From NCBI GenBank assembly GCA_943737045.1, contig CALSFV010000242.1:372001-436000 (forward strand): 64,000 nucleotides of DNA, given 5' to 3'. The position numbers were made by a program, and so were the translations under genes. The notes beneath the pieces were generated by a model, which searched no databases, was not told the origin of the DNA, and was given only the letters and a program-made list of their open reading frames with translations. This document shows, piece by piece, positions 1 through 14,000 of this stretch. Every line of letters starts with the position of its first letter. Position 1 is the first letter of the stretch. Source of the stretch: Parapristionchus giblindavisi. Taxonomy: Eukaryota; Nematoda; Chromadorea; Rhabditida; Diplogasteridae.

Positions 1-2455
1 TTCTAACCAAGTATTGATTCTTGATCTCTTCATTCTCCAACATTTCACCTGACATGAATAATTTTTGATCCCATATCATTCGTAGAATTTCCTCTCGAAT
101 GTAATGAGATCGTTTTGGTGTTTAAAAACGTAGTTCATCGGTAACTTAGCCGAGGGTCTACCAATTTCAATTTCTGTGTTCTTTCTCTAGATAGACACAC
201 TCAATTAGATTGTCGAACTCATCCCATTCGCCTATCCTCTTGGTATGTGGAGTGGGAGACCCTCTGAATTCAGTGGAATATGAGAGATTAAGTCGATGAA
301 TGGAATAATGAAGGAATGTAGTTAGATGGAATAGAAACTACTGGTAGATAAGTGATTGATCGTGAGGTTTCAGAGAAAATGATAGTTGAAGAAAGGGAAT
401 GAAGATGATTCTAAGTGTGAATAAGTAAGTATTCTTGGAGTGAGGAAGATGATTAGTAATGCAACCACTGAGAGTATATTGAGAGAAGGAAATGGAGTTG
501 GTCATTTGAAAGTGTGTGAAGAGACATTGATACTAATTCATTTGCGTACATTATGCATTTTGTGATGATTTTATGATTACATTGTGATGACTTTGAGTTT
601 CGAGTATTGAGAAAGAGGAAAAAGTGTAATGATTGTGGAATGTGGAATGATTTGTAAGGATGGAATAGATATATCAAATGGCTAGATCAGTTTTTTTAAA
701 CGGAGATATTGAATGAGTCTTCACGTGTATTATTCACATTGAATTAAACGAGAAATGATGAATTTGTCAATTTGCATTTGTTGTTTTTCTTCATGGTGAG
801 ATGAGTGGGAGAAGAAGAAGACACGCTCTCCGGAAATTGTAACTATGTCTCTCTTTCTCTTTTCTCTCCTCTCTTTTTCTCTATCGAATTAATTGGTTAT
901 CCAAATCATCAAGGAAGTTTTAGAAATGAGAGAGAAGACAACGATGAACGAGTCATATGAAGAAGGATTAGTGGTCAATGTAAATGAGGAGTTGATTAGA
1001 TGATTAATGAATCCACTGATTCGTAGTTAGTGATTAAGAGAGATAAGGATATGTAATGAGATAATAGAAACGAAGTCGTATAGTCATCTTTAGAAGACTG
1101 ATGGGTGGGTGAACATTCGAAGTTCTCTATGAACGATCGTTCAGATATTCAAAGTTGTCTGAATACTGAATATGCAATCTTTAAATATTTGAGAAATTGT
1201 GATCTTTTAGACCAATATACTCCGTTGGCACTTAGATACTTATATTTAGTTATGTTGAATTGTAGTGTCGTTGAATAGGCTGAATCCACTTATCTGTCTC
1301 CGTTTTGTATACTATTGACTAGATTAAAGTATAATAAGGTCTTGGATGGATTGGATCAATATCACTAATCTATCATTTGGTTGTTGTTGTTATACGTAAG
1401 TATTCATTGAAATGGACGAATGAAATTGTGGAGGAGATAATCCCTAATTCATCGAAAGAGGTACAAGATATCAACGACGTTTTCCCACTTGTGATTAGGG
1501 TAATTCAATACCAATGCTTCTGATAGGATAGATAGATAGGGAATTGATATGGGGCATTTATCCATCCATCTCTAATATATTCTGAATCTCTTCTAATAGT
1601 GCATAACTACATTACCACATCTTCAACGTCTTCATAATCATTCATCCATCTCTTATCTCACTATTCCCCCCTCTGGAGATAGATTGTTGCATACTGCTTA
1701 TGTGCATTTGAGAAATGGATTGATGATTAATCGTATGACTTGTCAATGATTGCTTCATGTTGCACGTTACATTGTGGTATCTACTACTGACAGAGAGAAG
1801 AAGAGAGAGAAGAAGAGAGAAGAAGTAAAATCACGTAGATTATTTGTTTTCTTCATTTTATCGTTGACCTTTGTTTTTCAATCTAATTTAGTGAAAGCAG
1901 ATAGATATATCTTGTCTCCCCATCCAGTTGTAAGCACTATCTCTCTATCAAGGTTGTTATTTTGTTCATTCTCTTCCGTTCTTCACATTGACATTTACAT
2001 GTATCATTCATCGTCTTCTTCCTCTCTTAACGTTTACATTCTTTTGCTTGGATGTTTTTGGACTCACGTGTATCGTACAGTTTCGCCTTCATGATAGAAA
2101 TGCTTTACTGAATATTAGGGGGGGGGGTTAATATCTGATCTTATTACTTACTAGACTAATCATTATTGTTTCTTTCAACTTGTTTCTTTACTACATTATC
2201 TAGCTGAAGCCATTCCTTCATCAATGGATCCTATCTGATTTTGTCTTTATTCGGACTACTTCTCTATTTCAATGTTTGTCCTATCAACCATTTACCGAGA
2301 TTACTGTAGATTCTATGTTTCCAAATTGCATCATAACGTCTTTATATTTCTTACAATTTCATTGATCTATCATATTTATAATTCGTCCTTGATTCATTCT
2401 CAGCTGTCGTCCCCGTCTATCCATCTGCATTTGTTTCACTCCCTCTCTTTCTCAG
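1..2455. other. Non-coding stretch, 5' flank or intron of crh-1
   Basis: I see no exon here that can be supported. Reading frames are short and AT-rich and show no protein-like composition. The stretch contains a short G run near 2120 and ends in a pyrimidine tract with a TCTCAG 3' splice site at 2450-2455. It may be the promoter region or an intron following a 5' exon outside the window. Confidence 0.6.
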
Positions 2456-2667
2456 CAATTCTTTCGCCACTAACTACCGCCACACTGGAGGAGAAGGGTG
2501 TCTTCACGGTGCCGCAACCGCCGATTAGCGCCGGTTCCGGTTCCGGTCCTGGTGGTTGTGTGGTGGGATCCGTCGGTTCGACGGCAGCCATATCTGCAGC
2601 AGCTCTGATGTCTGGAATGACGAGTATAACTGGCGGATATGAGAATGCTCTCAAAATGCTATTTAGA
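2456..2667 (+). CDS. crh-1: crh-1 N-terminal exon, Gly/Ser/Ala-rich
   Basis: The frame runs from a TCTCAG acceptor to an AGA|GTATGC donor and ends in phase 0, which fits the phase-0 start of the KID exon. The product is low-complexity Gly/Ser/Pro, then Ala-rich, ending in LKMLFR. GC content rises sharply between 2480 and 2650 compared with its flanks, as expected for coding DNA. The first ATG after the acceptor is at 2608 and is in frame, so this could be a trans-spliced first exon starting there. However, the codons before 2608 also look coding and resemble part of the alternative exon at 17418, which argues for a coding exon upstream of the window. Confidence 0.6.
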
Positions 2668-5600
2668 GTATGCAACATATTTGTTTCTTTTAGATATTAT
2701 TCTTGTTTTTATTATTTGGTATTTGTTCAATGAAATTACCTATATCACCTTTTGAAGATTACAAAATATCTTATGATCAGATTCGTTCTAAGTAAAGGGA
2801 AAGGGGTGTGAAAATTACTTGTCTTGGACACAGCCTTGCCTTCCGATCGTGGCCTTGCGCATAACCTTACCTCACAAAAACAATGGAGGCGATCGGTTTC
2901 TCAGTTCTTTATGTAGGAGTATGTACGCCACACATAAGTTGAAGCGTGACTTCAGAATTGTGTTCCTTGAAGCAGGAGAGATACAGAAAAAAATAGGTCT
3001 TTTTTTTGGAAAAAAAAATGCACGAAATTCCTATTCCTATGTATTGGAACAGTCGATGTTAATAGTATATTTACAGAGAAGAGCTAATGTGCCATCAATA
3101 GCGCTTACTGATATGGGGTTGTGTTTGTAAAGCGCGAAAAAAGATAACGTTTCATACAAACCCCTCAAAAAGCCATAAATTTGTGCTCAAACCTAATACA
3201 ACTGAATTATGCTACAAATATGCCCATTCTGTACTTCGCTTTTCTTATTAATCATCTATGATTGTAGTCTTAATGGTGTGACCGTTGATATGATCAGTCT
3301 GGAATAAGATCCTTTTTTTTACTTGAATTGGGGTATACGTGAAGGCATAGTCTATTAACCATAAAATGTAATAGTTGATATCAACGAACTTCTAGAAGTG
3401 CACATTGGTTACTCTAATTATATTATGATTATACCGCAACTTCTCAATTATTTTATCATGATTAATTGCAGCATGGCGGCGGTGAGGATGTTTTGAGTGA
3501 AGATGAAGCGAGGAGGAGGAGGGAACAATTGAATAGACGTCCAAGTTATAGGTATATATTATAATTTTATAATATCTAGATAGTTGTAGCTGTAACCATT
3601 GATTTTTATGTGTTGATAGGTGATGAGGAAATATAAAGACGTTTTTTCGAACAAATTCAAAATATTTTTTAACGTTAAAAAATTGTCAATGCTACATGAA
3701 ATTTATTATCCTGAAATACATACAGGGAGGTCGAATAGCTATGTTACGCATTTTCAAAATGCGGTCAGGTTTTTTAATTTTTCGGCTCAAATGCGGTCAG
3801 GTATTCAGAAGAGAGAACATAAATGCAGTCTTTTTTTTCAATCTTCGGGAATTTTCGGCTCAAAATGCGGTGAGGCTTCGTAGTTTATAACGTACTTTTC
3901 GACCTATGCAGGGAGTGGGGCATTAGTGTACAAGTAATTTTTTTGTTTTTGACAAATAATGCTTTTCTTTCCTTTCTGGTATATATAAAATGTCTGATTC
4001 CGAGGAGGCATTGCTTATAAAAAAAGTAGTGTGATTCTTCTATACCGATAATCAATCTTTATATTTTTCAAGATGAGAATAATTTTTTGTCGGTTCTATA
4101 ATTTTGAATGCAGACGTCGTTGAAATCCTCAGACATTGTCGGATAGCTCTTTTATGCCCCCATTTGTGGAAATTGTCAGTGTGAAAATGTATCTCACAAG
4201 TTTGCTCTCCATGTGTTAGGCTAATTCTTGCTCACCGTTGATAAACTTTTTTGCAGTATATAATTTGCTCGCATAAAGGTCATGTTGCATAGTTAGTTAT
4301 TCCCTCTGATACGACATTTCGTCGAATGTGTGATAATGCATATGTTGGTCCCTGGCCAATTTGAATGTTATCTCAACATAATCATTATTTGTTCAGCCAT
4401 GGTTGGTTGATTATTTGAATCCCTAGTCGGTATCAATTATCATTAGAATGAAAGAAGCTTATCTATGGGTTTCCTTGATAGATTCATTGATCCCTACACG
4501 ATATCAGTCTCTTCTACTCTCTTATCACTTATCTTATCTTCATTTCCATTAAGACATCTCGTGATTATTTAAGCTTCTTTCCATTTGCCTAATACATCTA
4601 TTATGTGGCTTTCCTCTCTTGATACACACACACATCGGTATTTTGGGGTGGTTAATAAATAAGCAGATTTCGTGCTCCGAATAGTGATCTTTTTTCGTCT
4701 CATTTTGGTTAATAAATTAACCGAATTTATTAACCTCGAAACAGCTAATTTATTAATTTTCAAAACTACTAGTTTATTAACTATCAAAACTGCTTATTTA
4801 TTAGCCTCAGAACAATTACTTTATTAACCTCTCTGAAGAAAGTGATCAATTTATTAACCAAAATTAGGCGGAAAATGGTCGCTTTTCGGACCAAGAATCT
4901 GTTAATAAATTAACTTTTTGCACTTGCTAATAAATTAACCACCCCGAAAAAACACATAGACAACAATAATAATGTCTACAACTACTACATCAATTTGATT
5001 GACTCTCTTTCTATTTCTCTAGATTCATTTTGATTAGTTAGATTTTCATCTCTAAAAGATTATGAAGAAGGATGAGATATGAGTGACGGGCTTCCTTCCT
5101 TCTTTCATTCCATTAATGTCTTCTACTCGTCTCGTTTGTCCTCTTTTTTATAAGATTTCTATTAGAACTAGAGCGTTAAAGAGAGTTCCTTAGCCCCGCC
5201 CAGGTGTACAGTAATCCAAATAAGTGTACTACATGATTTGCAATACCATGTTCTAAATGAATTTCATGATTTTTCCTACTATTTTCAGCTTGAATGTTCG
5301 AGTAGGAAAATCAGATTAAGCATTAGATTGAACTTTGATAAATTTATCATGCATACTCGTTATCACACTGTTGTAAGATAATTTGGTTAAATTAAATAAC
5401 GTAGTATTTTATCCTACAAAAATCGCTGCATATATCTCGATAGAAATGCCATGTGGAGTAATTAGAAGTATTAGGTTGTTTCGATGATATGCTCAATACT
5501 TACCATAGGACATAATCACTACATTTATTTGAGTAAAGGATATCTGATGATTGGTATTAGTGTGATCTTTGTGTCTTTCATGATGTACATTTCCATGGTC

Positions 5601-8600
5601 TTCATTATATCTCGACAGTTAGAATCGTCCATTCGAATAATCTCTTGCATAAGATCTCTAGCTTATCTATATATTTTCAACGAAATGACATGACTCGGAA
5701 AATTCTGGTCTTCATTTCGGTTAGAATGTAGCATGATGTAATGATGTTTGGGACAGGTGAGAGTCGTAGATGGATTGAGTAAGCAAATTAAATTACAACA
5801 ATCAGGAAATGGAAATTTGTCCTCTCACTCTCTCATCTACGATTTCTCTTAACGTTTCCTCTATCATTTCCGTTGCCTTTCTCTATTGGTCTCTTCAGAG
5901 AGTCATGATCTCTCACTCTAGCTTCGTGTTTTCGCGATATGGATATGTAGGTTCCGTGCGCCCTTTCATTTACGACTTGTGATGTCCGGAAGGTACTCGG
6001 GTACGGGAGACGTTATGATGAGACCGAAGGCCATCGTATTCAATACAAATACGGATGATTTATGTCAAAATTCACCATTACCTCTCGATTCTTTCGATTC
6101 CTTTTCAATAGTGTGCAGCACAATTAACGAAAACTTTTTCGTCTCATTGTTAAAATTTTGTCCGTGACGTCATTTTTTCCTAGTAATAAAAAATTCGCTC
6201 CACCAGACGGAATTCAACCATCGATATGGCGTTCATTCGTTATTTACCATGTGGTTCTGTCATTGCAATTTCATTATCGTGTTTGTTGTATGTTAATGGT
6301 GTACACGTAAGAACGGGTCAGTATGTCACGTACACAAAATGAGCAGATGAGTAAATATCGTTACAGATATGTTCTTACACCCTCTAAAGGCTAAGGGATA
6401 AATGCTACCGTATATGACAAATTCTCACTTTGATTTACTATTCCGATAAAAACTACTTAAGTCAATTTTGGATAAATAGAGATCAAGCAAACATTAACAA
6501 ATATAGTCACTCATTACTCTTAGTTCTCATTACTTTCTCGTGGTGAGAAAACGTAGATTTCACTATGATTTCACCTGAAGTCTTGTGATAATTAAGACAA
6601 TATGGAGTTAGTGGAGAGACTGATACTCAATGATCGAGGAATAGTGTTGTCCCCAGATTGTCGGGATCGTTGATGTAGCACTTAACAATAAGTTGTGCCA
6701 ATTATGTGATCATTAGGCCGTATATCATTCGTAGTTGTGAAATCTTCTATGTACGACCATGCTTTTATTTTGTTTGCCACGCGCCCGTCGTACTCTTAGT
6801 CATTTATGATACGATAAACACGACGATGTTTTATCTTATCCCCCCCCACACTACATACAGTAAGCCTCCCTACCTTACTGTTGTTGTCGCTCATATACTG
6901 CCTAAGAGAATCATCGTTACTTTTGTATATATCACAAATTCGATATCACAATATAACTGAGTTTTTGTTCACTTTTTGTACCAGAGATTGCTTCATCAAA
7001 CTACAATTGTTGGTTTTTTCTTTGTATTTAATCTCTTTTTCCTTCATGTTCTCGTATCACGAACTGCTACAGCTACAAACATTTACGTGAAAAGGACCAG
7101 ATTTCGTTTACATTAGCACTTTTCGAAGGATATCTGATCTAAGTCCTGCTTCTTCTTTGTATACCAATTTTTGGCTACAAATTCCGACTCGCTACAAATG
7201 GGCTTATTCTATATCTCTTCTAGAATGTCTCTTTTCCGTATCCACCCTCACTCTCCTATGTTTCTTTCTCTGACTCAGAGTTGTGCATGAATAGATGATC
7301 TGACGTTGAGAAGATCCCAAGACTCCGAGACTTTTCTTCTCCTATTCACCTTCTTCTTCTAGAGTCTTGACAACGAACTCGATTTTCACTCTTTATTGTG
7401 TTTTGTGTTGTTCTCATGATACAAAAGGCTTCCATATCCCCCACTAGATTGTATGCAGACAGTAATAGTACATTTGATATTGTTTATTTAAGATAATTTT
7501 ACAAAGCTCGATGGATTATCTGTAGTTTGTGTTCGAATTTAGGTCGAGTTGTCTCCGAAAGGAAGTGTTAGAAGCAGGAACGACAGACATGTTGTTTATA
7601 TGTCTGGAAAAGGTGGCATACGTTTTTATCGCCTGGAAAAGGGTATGGGATATTTGGCTGACGTTTTTTCCTCTTTTTTTGCTTGAAAGTGTATCTTTAT
7701 CGGTTGTTTCTCAGGCATGATTCATTCCCGATTCGGAATATCTCAACGAATCTCATTCGGGCTTCTTTCGACTACTATTAGAGAATAGCCTCTTCCTCTC
7801 TCAGTCTGGTCTCGTTTTTTCCCTTCAATTCCGAGAAACATGCATATCTATCATACCTGGTTGATTGCCTCAGAAGTCAGATATGTAGGAGAGATTGAGG
7901 CAAAATAAGTAGGCGGAGTCTGGCTGTATTTCTCTCAACATGCAGAGTTTTGTTGTTGATAGGTGGGGGTGGAGTGAGAGATATGGAGGCATGTGAGAAA
8001 AGATGAAATCCCCGACGACAGCGTCGTAGAAAGGAGAATATGGTAGAGAGGTAGATATAAATATGATCTTATTTAATTTTATATTATTTGATGATCCGTT
8101 TATATGTCCAGAATTTTAAAATTTCACGTCGCCGAATAAAAGATGTGTAAGGAGGATATTTTTGAGCACAGGCTTTTGTTGTTTCTGAAAGCAAAGATAT
8201 CGAAAACTCAAAATCTCAAGTATCGATGTAATACATTTCTATTCCGTTTACATATTCTATCGTAATCTCCTCATTTCATGTTTTTATCCTGTTCTAGGTT
8301 GGAATATGTCGCCTACTGTAGACAGGTGTTTTTATTTGTTGTTCTATGTAACTTCTTTGCCCTCTACTTTCTCTCTCTCTCTTTCTGCGGTTCTTGGTCG
8401 CTGTTCGTGTAAATTGTATTATCATATTTTCCCCGCTAGACTGAGCGTGATCATTGTTCATATGTTTTTTTCTTAAACAATTCCTTGAACGGGTTGTAAT
8501 GAAATGTTTCATAGCGACATGTTCGATTACGACTGTGTTCCGCCATTATTCTTCCTATATAATAGTTTTTTTTCTCGTAGTGCATGGAGATACGCTATCT

Positions 8601-11028
8601 AGAATAGACTATCAAATATTACTATCATAGTAAAATTCTTTGAACTAGATGCATACATCATACGATATTTCTTGTTGACGATGGGCCTATCTCTCTCGTT
8701 TGCGTATATTCCTAGACCTGATTAGCTATATCTGGACGAGTGATTACGGTAGAATTTTCTTAAAATCCATCATAAGATACTTCCCCTAGTTTACGCTTTC
8801 AAGTGATGAATAATTCGAAATGACGGCGCTAATGAATTCTTCGTCATAATTCACTGCATTATGATTCCACGACTGTTCTATTTTTCGGTTTCGAATAATA
8901 TTTCTCGTCGTCTGGTTGTTACTGCCATATTCTGTCATCATTGCGTGAGCTACGGTGATAGTCAGTAAATGAGGAGGGAGAAGAAGAAAAAGAAGAAGAG
9001 TGGATGAAGATGCCTGACTCTTTTCGCTTTCTCACTCTACATTTACACATTTCTTGCTATACCTCAGCCATTCCTTTTCCATGTACTATTCCTACCAACA
9101 AACACATCCTCACTTAACCGATTATCACGAAAGCGACGATGAATTAGGAGTCATCTTCATTTTTCATTTCTTTTTCTTCTTAATACATACCAATTATGCA
9201 GTATTTTACTCCTTATTTCATCCTGGTGCATTGTACTCTTATCTATTAGAACTAAATGCATTGAAATTAACCATTTGTGAAATTTATAGGGTATGAAAAA
9301 CGGGTATTTTGGTATCTTCGTTGATCTTTAGTACTTTATCATGAAATGCTAATTGGTTGTTTTGTTGGGGGATTTGAGTATATATACTCATTATCGAGAT
9401 CATTTTCAGATATCACCTGATGGCCAGCCACTTCACTTTTTGTCTATGTGTAGGTGTGGGGGTTGATCTTTTCTTCGTCCTTTTTTTTCTTTTCAAAATT
9501 TATACGACGCCTAATTGAAATGCCTCCGAGTTTGTTTATTCCCGGAATCGTCAAGACTTCTGATGAATGTACATGTAGAGATGGCTTGAATAACACATTA
9601 GCACCTCGTCCACTTCTCTCTCGTTCTGCAGGCTATGCATATCTCATTTGAGTAGAAGAAACATTGGACCTAGAGTTAGAAACGTGTATGCGTCACGTCT
9701 TTCCATCTGTCCCTGTTGAATTAATTCACTTTCACTTGTAGAAATTGGAGAATGTATGAATAGATATGGACAGATTACATGTGATCAGGTGGAATGTAGC
9801 TTTGAACAAAGATTGTGATGTCAAATTTGTTGAGTGAAGGAGTCAATCGGCTCATTATTTATGCCTGAAATGGATAGTCACTTTGATATTTTGATCATGA
9901 GAAAGTTATCACGGTCTGATGTGAGAGAATTCTTGATGTCGCTTCGTTCAACCCTTAATCACAGCTTTAAATTTGTTGACGGTACATTATCATTGTTTAC
10001 TTGAGGTTTTGTACTTCATTTATTCGAATCTCATTCCAGAATTGTGTTGTGTACGAGTACTCAAAACATGGGAATGTTTTGACTTACTTGTTTTTCTTGT
10101 TCATGATTGTTTTCTTCGTGAGCTAGTCTCATATAGTATAATAGATCATTTTTAGTTCTGTCGTGATATCTTGTTTTCATCTTGTATCATAACATGTAGT
10201 ATGAATGTGTATCCAGGCCATTGTTCGCGCGCTCATTTTTTTTCTTTTCCTTCGCTTAAATATAAGTTTGTCGAAGCTCTAGACTACATTACCAAGATCA
10301 ACAACACATTCTTTTTTTTCATGTCTATAATTTGTCACGTAGTCTTTATGCAACCTAACCAGGTTGTTTGTGAGGCCTGCATATGGAGAAAGATAGAGAG
10401 GAGTTTGTGTTTGAGTGAGAGAGGCAATGAGCTAGAGTGAAGCTGTGTACGGAGGCAGTCACAGACTCGGAAATGAAGCGAGGGTGGAGTAGAGGAAGAG
10501 GATGAGGATGAGGAGAAGTACCTCGAGAGGGCCCTTCCTATGACATCAATGAGAGAATATAGTGTCTATGAAAGTGATACGGGAAATGAGTCCATATGAA
10601 GGTGGATTGAGAGTCACTAGATTCTTCCTTTGAAAAAGAAGTGATCAGAGTACATAAAGATTGCATTAACCAGGGTTCGCCTTGGTTGGTTATAGCATCA
10701 GTAGTTATTAGATTTACCTGCTGGGATACTGGTCCCGTGAACTTGAGCAATGAACACATCCCGAACGAGTGTCTTCAGTAGCAAGATGAGAAGAGGTTGT
10801 AGGTCCGTATAAAGAGTGTGTCTGGGGGAGGTGGGGGTTGAGACGGATGTTTGACGTGTTGAGGAAGGAAGAGGGCGAACGTGTGCGTGTTGAAAGCGAT
10901 GACTCTCCGAAGCTGGATGGCATTATGGAATCTTGGTTTGTTTTAACATGAAATGATGTCGTCATGTTCTGGTCTACTCTCGGATGAAAAGGTATCGCTG
11001 CTGTGTGAAAAAGATTCGTCTAGGTACC

Positions 11029-11059
<31 letters not shown>

Positions 11060-14000
11060 CATGGTAAACCGTTGCAGGTTGTGAGTACTAGATGGATTTT
11101 AGTCTTAAAGCTGTGCTTATGTGGTTGTGTTGTTTTGCAGATAGAAATGCCCTAAGGTCTTTGACAGGATGATGAAGGGCTATTGTACAATTGGTATATG
11201 TGAATACCAATACTCCTGGTTCTAGCGAACTGTATTGTAGTTGCAAACTCTTGTAAAGTGTACTACTCTTTGGACGTGCTTTCGACGTCATAATTGGTGC
11301 AATGATGAAGGGGGAACGTTGATAATGATGTCACTACGGACTCATTATTCGACGAAAAAGAGAGAAGTTACAATCTCTATTTATCTATATCGAGCAACGT
11401 TATTATCAATGATTGCTCTGGTTGTTCCCCTACTTTGGCGAGTATCTGCACACCTGCGATGTAAATTTGCACTGGCAGAATATGATCGTGAGATGATTCA
11501 TTCTGTCGCACGGATCTTATCTGAGCAGTCACTTTGATGATCTATCACAGCGTTTCGAGGGCGGTCATGGCGTGACAGAGGAAAAGTAAAGCTCAGTCGG
11601 TTAATTTACAATATGGTGCACCATCCCGTAATTTATTTGACATTTCGCCAAGATTTCAATGACCGCTCTCCTTGTGTTAGGAGAAACGCTATGTACCCAT
11701 TCTCCCCTTCTTTGGTAGAATAAGATGCATGATGCTAAAATGCTAGAATGCCACATGGCCTCAATTGAGGACTCATTGTAGACAGGATGAGGTCGTTTAA
11801 GATCCTTCAGCTCATTCTCTCCACATTTCTTTCTCTTACACCCTCTCATCTCGTGGTTCTTATCCCAAGACTCGGCTGTCTTTCCCTCTCCATATTCTAC
11901 CCCATTTTGGTTCTCAGTCTTGCTCTCTCACTCACTACGTGTCTTTCGGTGAACCGCTGCAGGGCAGAATAGAGAGAGAGGGACGTTTCTCTCCCATTCT
12001 CTGCTCTACTCCGTCTCAATCTCTCTCCACTGCCATCTAAGACCCGAAAGCATGACGGAGTGAAGGGAAGGAGAGGAGGGTACACATGTATCGAGAATGT
12101 TGAGAGGGTGTGGAGGAGGGAGGAGAGGGCAGAAAACATTTGTGCCCCGAGAGTCTCGGAATTGAGTTGTTCTCAATACATAGAAAGTGTGTGCTCAAGC
12201 GCGTAAAGGTTCTCTTTATATATTTCTTTCTATCTATCTATCTTTCCCTCTCTAGAGGACCTATTGTTTGATGTCTTGCACCTTTTCTCTTCTACTTCTG
12301 ATACTTCACGTTCATTGTACCTTTGCCTCATTTGTCTTAAACCCGGACCAATGCACAACTCACATCCATTTGAAATGAAATACGATTGCACAATTGTCCC
12401 GTATTCGGAATAAAGATCTTCATGATGATTACTGTACAACTTGCGGCCGGAAACACCTGATTCAATATACTTTTGCTTCACCATTTCTTTCTCTTCTATT
12501 TCGTGCTGTTTCTCCTTTTAGTGAAGATTGAAATTAGGCGTTGTCTTCCTTCGCTTACTTCTCGCTCCTCCTCCTATCTCTTTTTCTTCTTCATCGTCCA
12601 CCTCTTCTTCTTGTCTCCTCTAGTTTCTCATTCCCTTTCTTTACTCTAGAGTCATCTTCCGCTATCCTCCATAACTTCTTTAGCTCATATTCACAATTTC
12701 AGCTCCACACCTATACAATATTGGCGTAGAGATATGGCGGCATCAAGTTTCCGAATATATTTCTCCAATTTTCCAATTTCCAATTCATTGTACCATACCT
12801 GATTTTGATGGTTGTTCGAGTGAGATCTTAGCCTTACTCTCACCTTGTTCTTTTTTCACCCTTTGAGTGGGTAGCCAAATCACCTGTCCAGAACTATTTT
12901 GGATATATATTTCAGCAGGGACACGTGTTATACAATCATTTGTAGAGGAGTAGGACCTGATTTGATCTAATGAAAGTGTCTTAGTTATTCAGTTGATTCA
13001 TTCACCTGCTTTATAATATTTTTATTCCCTTCCTTTCATCAAAAGTGGAAGTGGTGTGCTTCTGAATAGTTTGTGCTCTCTTTGGGAATCGTTTAGAGGC
13101 ACTATGATGTGTTGTGTGTCCTCAAGTTGTCAGACTATCTTCCTCCCTCTGCTTCTTCTTCTTCTTCTTTTAGGCCCTCTCTTCATCCACTCACTCTCTT
13201 TTAGCCCCTAGTTGAGGGCTTCTCAGAAATTCTATAAAGTGAGGGATAGGGATGGAGAAGGCGAGAGAAGATGATGGAGAAAGAGGGCGGAAGATCATCA
13301 TCATCTTCATTCTTTCACACTATTTTCTTCACTTTATCACTATTCTCAGTTGTTATTTCTAAGGAAACGGACAAAAGGTGGGTTGGATTGTACTAATCGA
13401 TAGTTGTCTCGGACTGATCTCGTCCTTTGTCTCACATTCTCGTTTCTCCTCCGTGACAGTAACCACAAACAAGTCATAAAGTTGTACGCCCCCTTTATGG
13501 AACTTACTCTGTTGTCACTCTGTGCAAAACACGAATCTTGTCGACAGCATTCAACAGTAATCAATTAGCTTGAAACTCTCGATGTTTAGTTCACCACTGA
13601 TGTTGACACGCTGCCTTTGCTGCATTGCTACGTGCGCAAGATTTTCTTGAAAAGTGACCTTTTTCTAAATCAAATCCCTTTCTCAATATCTCTTCTACTT
13701 CTTTCTTCTTTCTGTTCTAGACTGGAGAATGATCACACGATCTCTTAGGTTTTGAATAATCGAGGGAATATTTTCTCCTCTTGGCTCTATCTCATTAATT
13801 TCTCTTTCTCATCGCTCTCAATGTATTTCCTATGCAACTAGTAGCAGTATCGTCATCACTATTTTTTGTTGTCCCTCTTGTCTTTCCACAACATCCTTCA
13901 TGACTATTTTTCTGCATAAGCTTAAAAACACTGCGTCTTTGTTTCCCCCGACTTGTGATCTCTATTGTCGTGTCTCATTGTCTTGTCTAGGGTTATGAGG

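Noticed and set aside
10714..10965. Possible minus-strand exon, Ser/Thr/Pro-rich, with a GTAAAT donor
   Set aside because: A single start and donor without a second exon in phase or any recognisable motif is not enough to call a nested gene.
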